From positions 558,001 through 622,000 of the forward strand of contig JAPFFF010000031.1 of assembly GCA_039105265.1 (NCBI GenBank): a stretch of DNA of 64,000 nucleotides. Reading direction: 5' to 3'. The notes beneath the pieces are model-generated. The model was given only the letters and a program-made list of their open reading frames with translations. It ran no database searches and was not told the DNA's origin. A program made the position numbers and the translations under genes. Positions 8,779 to 17,036 of this stretch are shown here, piece after piece. Position 1 is the first letter of the stretch. The number at the start of each line of letters is the position of its first letter. Source of the DNA: Tritrichomonas musculus. Its lineage: Eukaryota > Parabasalia > Tritrichomonadida > Tritrichomonadidae.

Positions 8779-11700
8779 ACCTAAGAGTACGTGCAAATTT
8801 AGGTAAGTTGGTTTGTTGAAATGTCTTTGACTTCCTGAATGCATTCGAACCATCCAACAAATCAAATGTCATACTTTCTCCTTTGTACATCCTTTCATAG
8901 AGTTCTTCAATTGTGATATCCATCTTTTTGCACTTGTTGAGAATAACTTGTTTTGGAATTCCTTTGAGTCTAATATGATATCCTTCATTTCCTTGTTCAT
9001 CAACCAAGATATCGAGGTAGCTCTTTTTACCAAGTGCAATGAGTTTTCTTGAGTGTATTTCCCCTTGACTACCTTCGAACTCATCAAAGTCATTATGAAA
9101 CTGACACATATTTTTTCCAATAAGAGGTTGATGATACTTGAACTGGAATAAGTCAGCTATCCTTGGTACATCTTTTTCAAGTACATGCATACTATCAGTA
9201 TCTTGATAAAAGATAGGTATACCTGCTTGCTCAGCTGTAGCCATAACCCTGTTCATTAAGTGCTTACTCCAAGAGAGAACGCTTGCACCAAATTGAGGTA
9301 GGTTGAAATGGTCATTAATTGGTTTCAACTTCTTGACATAGCACTTATCAATATTAGCATCTTCAACAACCTCCTTGATAAAGTTGTAGTTCCTCCAGAG
9401 GTACTTGTATAGTTGGCTTTTTGGTACTGTCTTGGTTTCAGTCTTTGTTGCTTTCAATATTGACTTGCCATATATGGAGTTGAGGAGGAGCTTTATTGTT
9501 TGTTCAAGAGGGTTCTTTTGCTTTTTATAACTTGCCCTGAGATTAAAGAGCTTCTCAATGAACTCATTGATTTTCTTGTTAAATCCTTCATCAAAGTAAT
9601 AGCCACGTATTAACTCATATTCAACATCATAAAATTCGAACAAGTCCATGAGACCTACTTTATCGATATAATAATGGTCAACAAGGAAATTGCCGAATAT
9701 TTTACTACCTGCTTCATTCCTTGTAAATACTTGTCCAAATTTATATGGCTCTTTTGATTTACATTCGAGTTTCTTGATGTTGACTTCGATAAAGAATGTA
9801 TCATATTGCATAAGTTGTTCATGTGTTGTACCTTGTGGTATTACTTTAGGTCTTCCTAATGGTATACCATCCATAACATACATTGCAGATGGATATAAGC
9901 TAACTGCATCAAAGTCTTGTATCTTTCCTTCGATGTATTGCTTTTCATTACCTGCTGTCATTGTTCTTCCACCAGAGACACATCGTTGTATGAAGTCTTG
10001 ACACTTACCTGATAGTTCATAACATCCATCAAAGCAACCATATTTCTTGGCAAAGCAGTATCCAATAGCACTTATAGATATAAAATCATGAACACCATAC
10101 ATATCTGTCTTTGTTTCTTTAAAGACTGCTTTCAGGTCTTCATTAAATTTTTCCATTCCCTTCATCAAAACAATACAGTCCTTGAAACAATAGAAGATGG
10201 CATATTTAATGATGTCGATTTTGCCATCATTATAACAATTTGCAATTTTTGCATTTTCTATAATCTGCTTGCAGTTTGCATCAAGTTGTGCTTTCGATAA
10301 CTTATCTGCATTTTCATCGATGTATTGCTGTTGGAACTCAGTAGCATCAACAATTCTTCTTTGTATGTTCTCTTGTGTATATAGCTTATATGCCATGACT
10401 TCCTTGTGAACATTGAGGTTGAACATTGTAGCAAATTTACTTAATGCTTGAGGTATTATACTATATGAGTTCCTGAATGTTAATCTCTTTTTGACTTTCC
10501 TTGTACCTTCTTCGAATAATGTCATGATGATTTGCAACACAGTTCCACTTCGTTCTGTTATCTGTGTATCCCATCCAGGTGTGTTAATGAAAAAACATGC
10601 ATCATACTTGAGGTTGTGAAAATATGTTAATGAGCCACTCCATAAATAATTCAAGAGCTTCTGTCCACAATCTTCACCTTGAATAGATATTTTATGTATG
10701 TTGGCTTTATCTCGAAAGATCGTACAATTGAGATATGGTATATGTGGACTGACTGTAGAGTTTGTTTCGAAGTCGCTATAATAAATCCTTGACCATGTAT
10801 TTTGTTTCTTTTTATTATTTTCAATGAGTCTTGTACATTGTTCTGCATTATATTCGAGACTTACATAGTCATTAACATGTTCATATTCAGTTGTGTTGAT
10901 AATATCCATTTCGCATGCTTTGATTTCTTCAAATAGATGTAACTCAAACATCTTTTGGAAAAAGGTTATTGGTTTGATTCCTTCATGATTATAGTCTTTG
11001 ACAGTCTTTCTGTTACTATGTAATCTTTCTATCTTACATCTTTTTTCAAAAGGCATATATGCAAATGTTCTATCAAGTTCTTCATAGTGTTGAAGATAGA
11101 ATAATGTACAAGGTATTTTCTTATTGAGCATATAATGGTCTTTGAACAATATCAGGTTAACTTCTCTTTGAAAATCAACAGACCATTTTTTCTTTCTGGT
11201 GTTGATTCTTGTTTCATACTTGTATTTATCAGGTTGTTCAACAATTCTAATGATACTAAAATTGCACTTGAACTTTTTAGCTACTTCTTCTATCTTGTTA
11301 TTGGGTATAGTTCTTGTTTGAACAAAAAATCGTAAGTCATCTATTTCATCATCAGTGAACACACCGGATTGTATACAAGCATATACAAAACAATTATCTC
11401 TGTAGTTCTCTTTCCTTACCTCATGAAAGATTTGGTATGTAGATAAGTCTATAGGTGATAGATTGATGTATGGGAAAAAACTACCTTCTGGTGTATTTCG
11501 ATAGTCTTCATCAATTTCGACTTCATCATCATAGAATTCATGAGTATCCATATCTTGCATCTTGGTTCTAAAATGAACACCATCATTTGTTTTGTTCATG
11601 TCAATAAATTGTACCTCATATCGAACTGGAATGAACATGTTTGAGATATATGGATTAGTGTCTGACTGGTCTTCACTTAAATCAAGTTCTCCTGTTATAT

Positions 11701-12055
11701 GACCTAATGTACTTTCGAAGTTGTGCTTATCACTGAGTGTGAAGTACTTATAAGTTCCATCAAGTGCAATTGCTTTAACAATAGGTCTTCCAACATTTTT
11801 CTTTTTATGTATCTGTCGTAGTGCTTCCGTAAATGCATACCTCTTATATTCATCTTGATTGATGTCTGTAGCAAAACCAATACCTTGTCCTGCAGGAATC
11901 ATGAGCTTCCTCATTTCTTCTTTAAATTTATCTTTCTTTTGGTATTGTTTTGCACGTCGATTATATTCACGACGAAACTGTGATTTTGTATCAGCATAGA
12001 CATCTCCAATAGCATCTAAAAAATTATCTTCAATGTCCTTGTTCATGTTTAACAT
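8771..12055 (-). CDS. polB: Protein-primed family B DNA polymerase (pPolB)
   Basis: This 1,094-aa enzyme replicates the element from its protein-capped ends. Visible motifs are Exo I YYSDFETNS (about residue 425), motif A FDAVSLYPSAM (about 715), motif B LLLNSIYGKS (about 860) and motif C YQDTDSMH (about 950). The DxxSLYP and KxxxNSxYG signatures with a long TPR2-type spacer are typical of Polinton and adenoviral polymerases. The first 350 residues are unique N-terminal sequence, usual for Polintons. A trichomonad initiator (TCACTTT) lies on the coding strand 7 bp before the ATG. Confidence 0.95.
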   Translation of the reverse strand: MLNMNKDIEDNFLDAIGDVYADTKSQFRREYNRRAKQYQKKDKFKEEMRKLMIPAGQGIGFATDINQDEYKRYAFTEALRQIHKKKNVGRPIVKAIALDGTYKYFTLSDKHNFESTLGHITGELDLSEDQSDTNPYISNMFIPVRYEVQFIDMNKTNDGVHFRTKMQDMDTHEFYDDEVEIDEDYRNTPEGSFFPYINLSPIDLSTYQIFHEVRKENYRDNCFVYACIQSGVFTDDEIDDLRFFVQTRTIPNNKIEEVAKKFKCNFSIIRIVEQPDKYKYETRINTRKKKWSVDFQREVNLILFKDHYMLNKKIPCTLFYLQHYEELDRTFAYMPFEKRCKIERLHSNRKTVKDYNHEGIKPITFFQKMFELHLFEEIKACEMDIINTTEYEHVNDYVSLEYNAEQCTRLIENNKKKQNTWSRIYYSDFETNSTVSPHIPYLNCTIFRDKANIHKISIQGEDCGQKLLNYLWSGSLTYFHNLKYDACFFINTPGWDTQITERSGTVLQIIMTLFEEGTRKVKKRLTFRNSYSIIPQALSKFATMFNLNVHKEVMAYKLYTQENIQRRIVDATEFQQQYIDENADKLSKAQLDANCKQIIENAKIANCYNDGKIDIIKYAIFYCFKDCIVLMKGMEKFNEDLKAVFKETKTDMYGVHDFISISAIGYCFAKKYGCFDGCYELSGKCQDFIQRCVSGGRTMTAGNEKQYIEGKIQDFDAVSLYPSAMYVMDGIPLGRPKVIPQGTTHEQLMQYDTFFIEVNIKKLECKSKEPYKFGQVFTRNEAGSKIFGNFLVDHYYIDKVGLMDLFEFYDVEYELIRGYYFDEGFNKKINEFIEKLFNLRASYKKQKNPLEQTIKLLLNSIYGKSILKATKTETKTVPKSQLYKYLWRNYNFIKEVVEDANIDKCYVKKLKPINDHFNLPQFGASVLSWSKHLMNRVMATAEQAGIPIFYQDTDSMHVLEKDVPRIADLFQFKYHQPLIGKNMCQFHNDFDEFEGSQGEIHSRKLIALGKKSYLDILVDEQGNEGYHIRLKGIPKQVILNKCKKMDITIEELYERMYKGESMTFDLLDGSNAFRKSKTFQQTNLPKFARTLRFT

Positions 12056-12061
12056 AAAATA

Positions 12062-12068
12062 AAAGTGA
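12062..12068 (-). promoter_or_regulatory. Initiator-like element of pPolB
   Basis: The coding strand reads TCACTTT here, matching the trichomonad initiator TCA(C/T)(A/T), 6 bp upstream of the polymerase ATG. This is the short spacing usual in these protists and suggests the element uses host RNA polymerase II signals. Confidence 0.55.
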
Positions 12069-12129
12069 AACGATGAAAATAAAAAACAAAGAAAAAGTTA
12101 AAAAATTAATTTTTTAGTTATGACCTATC

Positions 12130-13467
12130 TTATTGAGGGTAATCATTATCATCAATGACATTATCATCGAGATATGGAAAATGATATTGGAACTCATTTC
12201 CTTTCAACTTCGAGTCATTTTTCCGTTCAATATCGTTCTTCTCCAATGATTCACCAAATTGCCTGATGTAATTCAACACTTGTTTCGGTGATTGCTTCTT
12301 TCCTTTTCTCTCGAAGCTGCATGCGGTGTCCAACTTCTCTTTCTCTTCTGGTGATAAGTATGGTCGAAGACGATAAATGCAATTGGACAACTTCCATCCA
12401 TAGGTCTTGAACATGTTTAACATCTCTGGTGCTTTTTTCTTATCATTTGATTCAATAGTGTCCAACATGTTTCGAAGATAATCAACTTCTACCATCATCA
12501 ATTTCGATCTTGCCAACTTTTCAGCAAATGAATCAACTGTTGGAGGACCAGCTTGTTGAGCATTTTTGAGATTTGACACGTCCTTCTTTAGATCGTGAAT
12601 ATTGTTAATGTACTTCGCCACCTTTTTTGGACGAAGTTCCAATTTCATCAGCTCGAGTGCGTATTCGTCGGTATTATCAATGTCTTTCCTGAGTTCTTCA
12701 GCATTGTGATTGATGTCTTCAATGTGAAATTCTACACCAGTCATTCGCTCCTCCAACCTCGTTAATCGGTCTTTCAAGTTTTCATTTTCTTCGATTAATC
12801 GTTCCATTTCTTCTCGAAAGTTGAATGAGCTAACATTATCCTCCTTATAACCACTATTGGATTTCATTTCATGATTACTTTTCGGTGGCTTATATTGTTC
12901 TCTGTGAACTGGTTCTTGTTCTTGTTCAACTTCTTCTTCTTCTTCTCCTTCTATCTTTGTTTCTTCTTTTGGATTTGAACCGAATTTTTGTTTCTCAGTA
13001 AATGCAGATGGTCTAGCGAGAACACTTGGACGTGGAGGAGGAACTTGTTGCTTAGATGGAGATGGAGGAACTTGTTGCTTAGATGGAGGTGGAGGAGGTG
13101 GAGGAACTTGTTGCATAGAAGGAGGTGGAGGAACTTTAATTATATTATATGAGCGAGGTGGTGGAAAGAATTTATTTGAAATTGGAACATATGAATTCTT
13201 CCTTCTTGCATCATCTTCTTGCTTCAATCTTGCTAATGCTTCTTCTTCTTGCTTCTTCTTCCTTCTTGCTTCTTCTTCTTGCTTCTTCTTCAATCTAGCT
13301 GCTTCTTCTTCTTCTTGCTTCTTCTTCAATCTAGCTGCTTCTTCTTCTTCTTGCTTCTTCTTCAATCTAGCTGCTTCTTCTTCTTGCTGCTTCTTTAATT
13401 TAGCTGCTGCTTCTTCTTGCTGCTTCATGATGAGCTGTCGCATGGATTCGAGTTCTTCTGGGGACAT
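12130..13467 (-). CDS. Lys/Glu-repeat and proline-rich coiled-coil protein (445 aa)
   Basis: The N-terminal 90 residues are a long charged helix made of repeats of KKKQEEEEAARL type. A polyproline tract (VPPPPPPPSKQQ, about 110-150) and an acidic stretch follow, then a second coiled coil (about 220-300) and a globular C-terminal region. The DNA repeats behind the charged helix (13,200-13,420) are a ctt-rich microsatellite, so length variation is expected. Function is unknown; a scaffold or core protein is conceivable. The true N-terminus is uncertain because further low-complexity sequence lies upstream. Confidence 0.65.
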   Translation of the reverse strand: MSPEELESMRQLIMKQQEEAAAKLKKQQEEEAARLKKKQEEEEAARLKKKQEEEEAARLKKKQEEEARRKKKQEEEALARLKQEDDARRKNSYVPISNKFFPPPRSYNIIKVPPPPSMQQVPPPPPPPSKQQVPPSPSKQQVPPPRPSVLARPSAFTEKQKFGSNPKEETKIEGEEEEEVEQEQEPVHREQYKPPKSNHEMKSNSGYKEDNVSSFNFREEMERLIEENENLKDRLTRLEERMTGVEFHIEDINHNAEELRKDIDNTDEYALELMKLELRPKKVAKYINNIHDLKKDVSNLKNAQQAGPPTVDSFAEKLARSKLMMVEVDYLRNMLDTIESNDKKKAPEMLNMFKTYGWKLSNCIYRLRPYLSPEEKEKLDTACSFERKGKKQSPKQVLNYIRQFGESLEKNDIERKNDSKLKGNEFQYHFPYLDDNVIDDNDYPQ

Positions 13468-13825
13468 GTTCTTGAACCAATCTACTGTGGGTGCAGCTGA
13501 TGGTGCTGAGCTGATGGTGCAGCTGATGGTGCAGCTGATGGTTGATCTGATGGTGCAGCTGATGGTTGATCTGATAGTGCAACTTGTCGACCCAATTGCT
13601 CGATTGAGTCAAATAGACTAACATCGCTGTCTGAGCTGTAGTTGTATGACATACAAGTATAAAAATGATCTATTTTCTAGATGATATCACTAAATTTTAA
13701 ATCTCGTAGAAAAACTCGAAGGTGGATATTTTTCTTTGAAAAAGTTAAATTCACTATAAAAATTCAAAAATTGAATTAAAAAAAATAAAATATATTGAAA
13801 TTTAAAAAAAATATATTTATTAATA

Positions 13826-13832
13826 TCACTAT
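13826..13832 (+). promoter_or_regulatory. Initiator-like element deciding the start at 13,843
   Basis: TCACTAT fits the trichomonad initiator and sits 10 bp before the ATG at 13,843. An in-frame ATG at 13,795 would lie upstream of this transcription start and adds only a low-complexity I/K/N stretch, so the downstream start is preferred. Confidence 0.45.
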
Positions 13833-13842
13833 TATTTTATTA

Positions 13843-14268
13843 ATGATGAATGAAGAAGAAGATAAAATAGAAGATATTTTACAAAAACAAACACCTCCTA
13901 AAGATCATGATTCATTCGACTACAAAATAAATATAAACATGTCGAAAAAAATATCTCAACTAAAAGTTGAAGATGATACATCAAATTTAAGAACGATGTG
14001 TGAAAATTATGCTCATGCTCTTGAAAATGATGCACATCGACTTCGAGCAAAACAAAAAAAGAGGTATGATGAATGGTTTGATAACCTCGAGAAAGATTGT
14101 TATCCTGCAAGAGACATTGTTAACTTGTACAACATGTTCTTTGGTCATGAACTACCTATTACTCGACTTGGTTTCGGGCATCTCGATGGAACAAAGAGAC
14201 ACTTTACACATAAGAAAGTGAAAAGAAACAAGAAGTTCATCACAATGTACTACAAGAAAAATGAATAA
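13843..14268 (+). CDS. Small charged Polinton protein (141 aa), unassigned
   Basis: It begins MMNEEEDKIEDILQKQ, has a helical middle with many basic residues (RLRAKQKKRYDEWFDNLEKD), and ends in a strongly basic tail (KKVKRNKKFITMYYKKNE). This could be a nucleic-acid-binding protein, but no family is recognised. It is one of the few plus-strand genes of the element and lies just before the 19-bp minisatellite. Confidence 0.55.
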   Translation: MMNEEEDKIEDILQKQTPPKDHDSFDYKININMSKKISQLKVEDDTSNLRTMCENYAHALENDAHRLRAKQKKRYDEWFDNLEKDCYPARDIVNLYNMFFGHELPITRLGFGHLDGTKRHFTHKKVKRNKKFITMYYKKNE

Positions 14269-14294
14269 CTAAAAAAAATTTTTTTTTAACTACA

Positions 14295-14790
14295 TGTTTT
14301 TCCTCATAGGCTACCTTTTTCCTCATAGGCTACCTTTTTCCTCATAGGCTACCTTTTTCCTCATAAGCTACCTTTTTCCTCATAGGCTACCTTTTTCCTC
14401 ATAGGCTACCTTTTTCCTCATAGGCTACCTTTTTCCTCATAGGCTACCTTTTTCCTCATAAGCTACCTTTTTCCTCATAGGCTACCTTTTTCCTCATAGG
14501 CTACCTTTTTCCTCATAGGCTACCTTTTTCCTCATAAGCTACCTTTTTCCTCATAGGCTACCTTTTTCCTCATAGGCTACCTTTTTCCTCATAGGCTACC
14601 TTTTTCCTCATAGGCTACCTTTTTCCTCATAGGCTACCTTTTTCCTCATAGGCTACCTTTTTCCTCATAAGCTACCTTTTTCCTCATAGGCTACCTTTTT
14701 CCTCATAGGCTACCTTTTTCCTCATAGGCTACCTTTTTCCTCATAAGCTACCTTTTTCCTCATAGGCTACCTTTTTCCTCATAAGCTACC
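14295..14790. repeat. 19-bp minisatellite, 26 tandem copies, inside the Polinton
   Basis: The unit tttttcctcataggctacc repeats 26 times with almost no variation except one site (ataggc or ataagc). The ataagc variant occupies copies 4, 9, 13, 20, 24 and 26. The array lies between a plus-strand stop (14,268) and a minus-strand stop (14,790), that is, in the meeting zone of two convergent genes. A transcription barrier, replication site or simple slippage product are all possible. Confidence 0.95.
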
Positions 14791-15050
14791 TATTTGCTTT
14801 CATACAACATTATTTTTTCCTTCATACTTTGTACTTCTCTTTTCTTTCTTTCACGATATGCCTTTTGCTGTTGTTTACGTGCTTCATTTCGTTCTTCAAC
14901 AGTTGCATACTTTTGCTTTCTACCACGTTTTTCTGTTGTTTCAGTTTTTGCTGTATCAATATTTTTGAGGTTGTCTTTACTTTTAGACTTCTTCAACTTC
15001 TTGATGATAGCTGTTTCCTTGAACTCACCCAAATCTAAATTTGCGCTCAT
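14790..15050 (-). CDS. Small basic protein, bZIP-like basic region (86 aa)
   Basis: The C-terminal half reads KRGRKQKYATVEERNEAR followed by KQQQKAYRERKKREVQSMKE. That is an asparagine-containing basic helix like the DNA-contact region of bZIP factors, but without a long leucine zipper after it. A DNA-binding regulator is inference. The ATG at 15,050 was chosen over an upstream frame extension because it gives a compact protein and leaves 76 bp for a divergent promoter shared with the gene at 15,127. Confidence 0.55.
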   Translation of the reverse strand: MSANLDLGEFKETAIIKKLKKSKSKDNLKNIDTAKTETTEKRGRKQKYATVEERNEARKQQQKAYRERKKREVQSMKEKIMLYESK

Positions 15051-15114
15051 GATTTCATTCGAGATAAAAAATTGAATTATTTTTGAAAATTGAATATTTG
15101 CAAACAAAATCACT

Positions 15115-15121
15115 TCATTTT
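15115..15121 (+). promoter_or_regulatory. Initiator-like element
   Basis: TCATTTT lies 5 bp before the ATG at 15,127 and fits the trichomonad initiator pattern. In AT-rich DNA a match of this kind has a real chance background. Confidence 0.35.
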
Positions 15122-15126
15122 TTAAA

Positions 15127-15501
15127 ATGTCGCGTTCTGGAAATGACTTCAAAGAATTCCAAAAACAGCAAAAGCTAGCTATCAAAAATGCTCATGTTGA
15201 ATTAGCCAATGCTATTAAAGAGGTGATATTTCTGTTCAACCAAAAAATAATAAACTCGACACCATCTACTGTCTGCACCATCTATGACCCTTTGATACAA
15301 GCAAACATGAACAAGATTGCTGAAGGACTTACTCAAATGAATCTCACTACCTGCGAGGTTTATCATAAAAAGATTCCTCAATCTCCAACACCAAAATCTA
15401 TTGGCTTTCACGTGCCTATAGTGCCTGACTCGCAAGAGACACAAGAAGATGATGATGATGAAGATACACAAGAAGCTTCATCTCCAAAAGACAAGGAGTA
15501 A
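15127..15501 (+). CDS. Unassigned acidic-tailed protein (124 aa)
   Basis: A helical N-terminal two thirds (MSRSGNDFKEFQKQQKLAIK and onward) is followed by a proline-rich stretch and an acidic tail (ETQEDDDDEDTQEASSPKDK). No homologous family is recognised. It diverges from the bZIP-like gene at 15,050. Confidence 0.55.
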   Translation: MSRSGNDFKEFQKQQKLAIKNAHVELANAIKEVIFLFNQKIINSTPSTVCTIYDPLIQANMNKIAEGLTQMNLTTCEVYHKKIPQSPTPKSIGFHVPIVPDSQETQEDDDDEDTQEASSPKDKE

Positions 15502-15555
15502 GAGTAAAAAATAATTACTTCTAATTTTAAATTTTTTTTTTTATATATGTCTTTT

Positions 15556-16080
15556 TTATACTATGCAATATTTTAAGCATACATGATAATTATTAACAAG
15601 CTCATTATATTCTTTATTATATACTTGTTTCAAGTCAATGACTACCTCTCCATTATCTTTAATAATTTTAATAGCATCTATTTTTCTTATTGGATTGCTC
15701 TTAGCTGCACAACATCCAACATCTTCATTAAGTTGTACTTCAACCTCACTAACATGTAGTATTGCTTTGATGATGTTGCTAAGAGATTCAATAGGTACTA
15801 GGATGCATTTCTTTGATATAATGTTAGATAGTAGTGCTTTGTCTTGATTAAGTAGTATTTGTGCATATGCTTCAAGTATAACATTACGTACATCTGGTTC
15901 AACTTCAACAGGTTCTGTTTGTACTCCAATATCTCTTGTAATAACAATGTCTTCCTTGCCATCATCTCTCTTATTAATAATAATGTTGTTGTTGATGTTA
16001 GATGTAGATGATGCAGCTGCTGATGGTTCTAAAGATACATTTGCTTGTACACCATTAGTTGTACCCCTCTTCTTAATCAT
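15556..16080 (-). CDS. Unassigned Polinton protein (174 aa)
   Basis: An asparagine/serine/alanine-rich N-terminal segment precedes a segment IGVQTEPVEVEPDVRNVI and an alpha/beta C-terminal domain with paired cysteines (DVGCCAAKSNP). The short GVQTE peptide resembles GVQTD in the 229-aa gene (23,746-24,435) of the same element. That may be a shared binding motif, perhaps a dynein-light-chain-type TQT peptide (inference). It starts the long minus-strand capsid-side block. Confidence 0.55.
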   Translation of the reverse strand: MIKKRGTTNGVQANVSLEPSAAASSTSNINNNIIINKRDDGKEDIVITRDIGVQTEPVEVEPDVRNVILEAYAQILLNQDKALLSNIISKKCILVPIESLSNIIKAILHVSEVEVQLNEDVGCCAAKSNPIRKIDAIKIIKDNGEVVIDLKQVYNKEYNELVNNYHVCLKYCIV

Positions 16081-16101
16081 TTAGGTTGGGAAAAAATAGG
16101 C

Positions 16102-16548
16102 TTAAAGTACTAAGTCTAGCTGTTCTCCAATAAACATGTCAAATGACTCAATTTGATATTTCTGCTTGAGAGCATCGATTTTTGGTTTATGACTTGTAGG
16201 AGCAGCTGCAATGGAGTAGTTGTAGTATTTGATTCCTTGATACTCTTGAGTGGTAGTGTTTCCATTTATGTAGAACTCTTCGAAATCTTCAGTTATTTTT
16301 CTCCTTGAGTTAGGCTTAATAAATATTGAGTCAAGATCAAGTTCTTTGAGCTTATCTGGATAAAATCTGTGGTACTTGTCTTTTATCTTGATTGAGACAT
16401 AAAGTACTTTACCTAAATAGCTCCATTCTCCTACTTTCATTGGGTACTTGTCACAAAGTATCGAGAAATTACATTGTTTAGTATTTGGAGCACATTTTGC
16501 ACGAAGTTCATTGACATAGTCATAGACGTTTCTTGTTGTCATTTTCAT
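16102..16548 (-). CDS. Unassigned Polinton protein (148 aa)
   Basis: It reads MKMTTRNVYDYVNELRAKCA at its start. It contains a compact alpha/beta pattern with cysteines and aromatic residues (VGEWSYLGKVLYVSIKIKDK) and ends in FDMFIGEQLDLVL. The start at 16,548 is preferred because an upstream extension in this frame would lie inside the neighbouring gene (16,574-17,008). No family is recognised. Confidence 0.55.
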   Translation of the reverse strand: MKMTTRNVYDYVNELRAKCAPNTKQCNFSILCDKYPMKVGEWSYLGKVLYVSIKIKDKYHRFYPDKLKELDLDSIFIKPNSRRKITEDFEEFYINGNTTTQEYQGIKYYNYSIAAAPTSHKPKIDALKQKYQIESFDMFIGEQLDLVL

Positions 16549-16573
16549 CTGGATAAAAAAATTCAATAAAAAA

Positions 16574-17008
16574 TTAATAGATGTTATTTTGGGTAAAGAT
16601 ATGCTGAGTAGGTCCATATCGAATATCTTGTTTATTATATTCTCTTGCTCTACCTTGCATTGATGGTTTCTCAGGCTTCTTAAGATATTTTGGTAAGAGA
16701 GGTACTGGTTTATCTTTTTCACCTATATGTCGATAAAAACCACCATCTGTAATACTAACAGGAGGTTCACGAACAGGTTTTGTTATATGTTCTCGAGTAT
16801 CTGGAAATCTAACAGGGTCCTCATGTTCAATAATCTGGGTAGGTGGTCGATTAATATATGGGTTGAAGGTTACAGAATAAGTATTAGTATTACTGAACAC
16901 ACCAAAATGTTGAAACTCTATGTCCTTATTTTTCATAGTAGCTTCATTATACATCATACCTTCTCTTCCAACAATTTCAGCTTGTGGGCTTCTATAATCA
17001 TTCGACAT
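16574..17008 (-). CDS. Unassigned proline-rich protein next to the capsid gene (144 aa)
   Basis: A basic, proline-rich, probably extended protein (VREPPVSITDGGFYRHIG and PVPLLPKYLKKPEKPSMQGR), with no helical or membrane segment. It lies immediately downstream of the major capsid gene in the same operon-like block. A capsid cement or core role is plausible from position only. Confidence 0.55.
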   Translation of the reverse strand: MSNDYRSPQAEIVGREGMMYNEATMKNKDIEFQHFGVFSNTNTYSVTFNPYINRPPTQIIEHEDPVRFPDTREHITKPVREPPVSITDGGFYRHIGEKDKPVPLLPKYLKKPEKPSMQGRAREYNKQDIRYGPTQHIFTQNNIY

Positions 17009-17036
17009 TTTCTATAAAATAAAAATATACATCTTT

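Noticed and set aside
13427-13621. Plus-strand frame with repeated MVQLMV text
   Set aside because: It is a reading of a short gctgatggt-type DNA repeat opposite the minus-strand low-complexity gene region, not a plausible protein.
14295-14790. Possible CRISPR array (19-bp repeats)
   Set aside because: There are no spacers: the units are directly adjacent and identical, so it is a minisatellite. The 129-bp and 197-bp arrays were rejected for the same reason.
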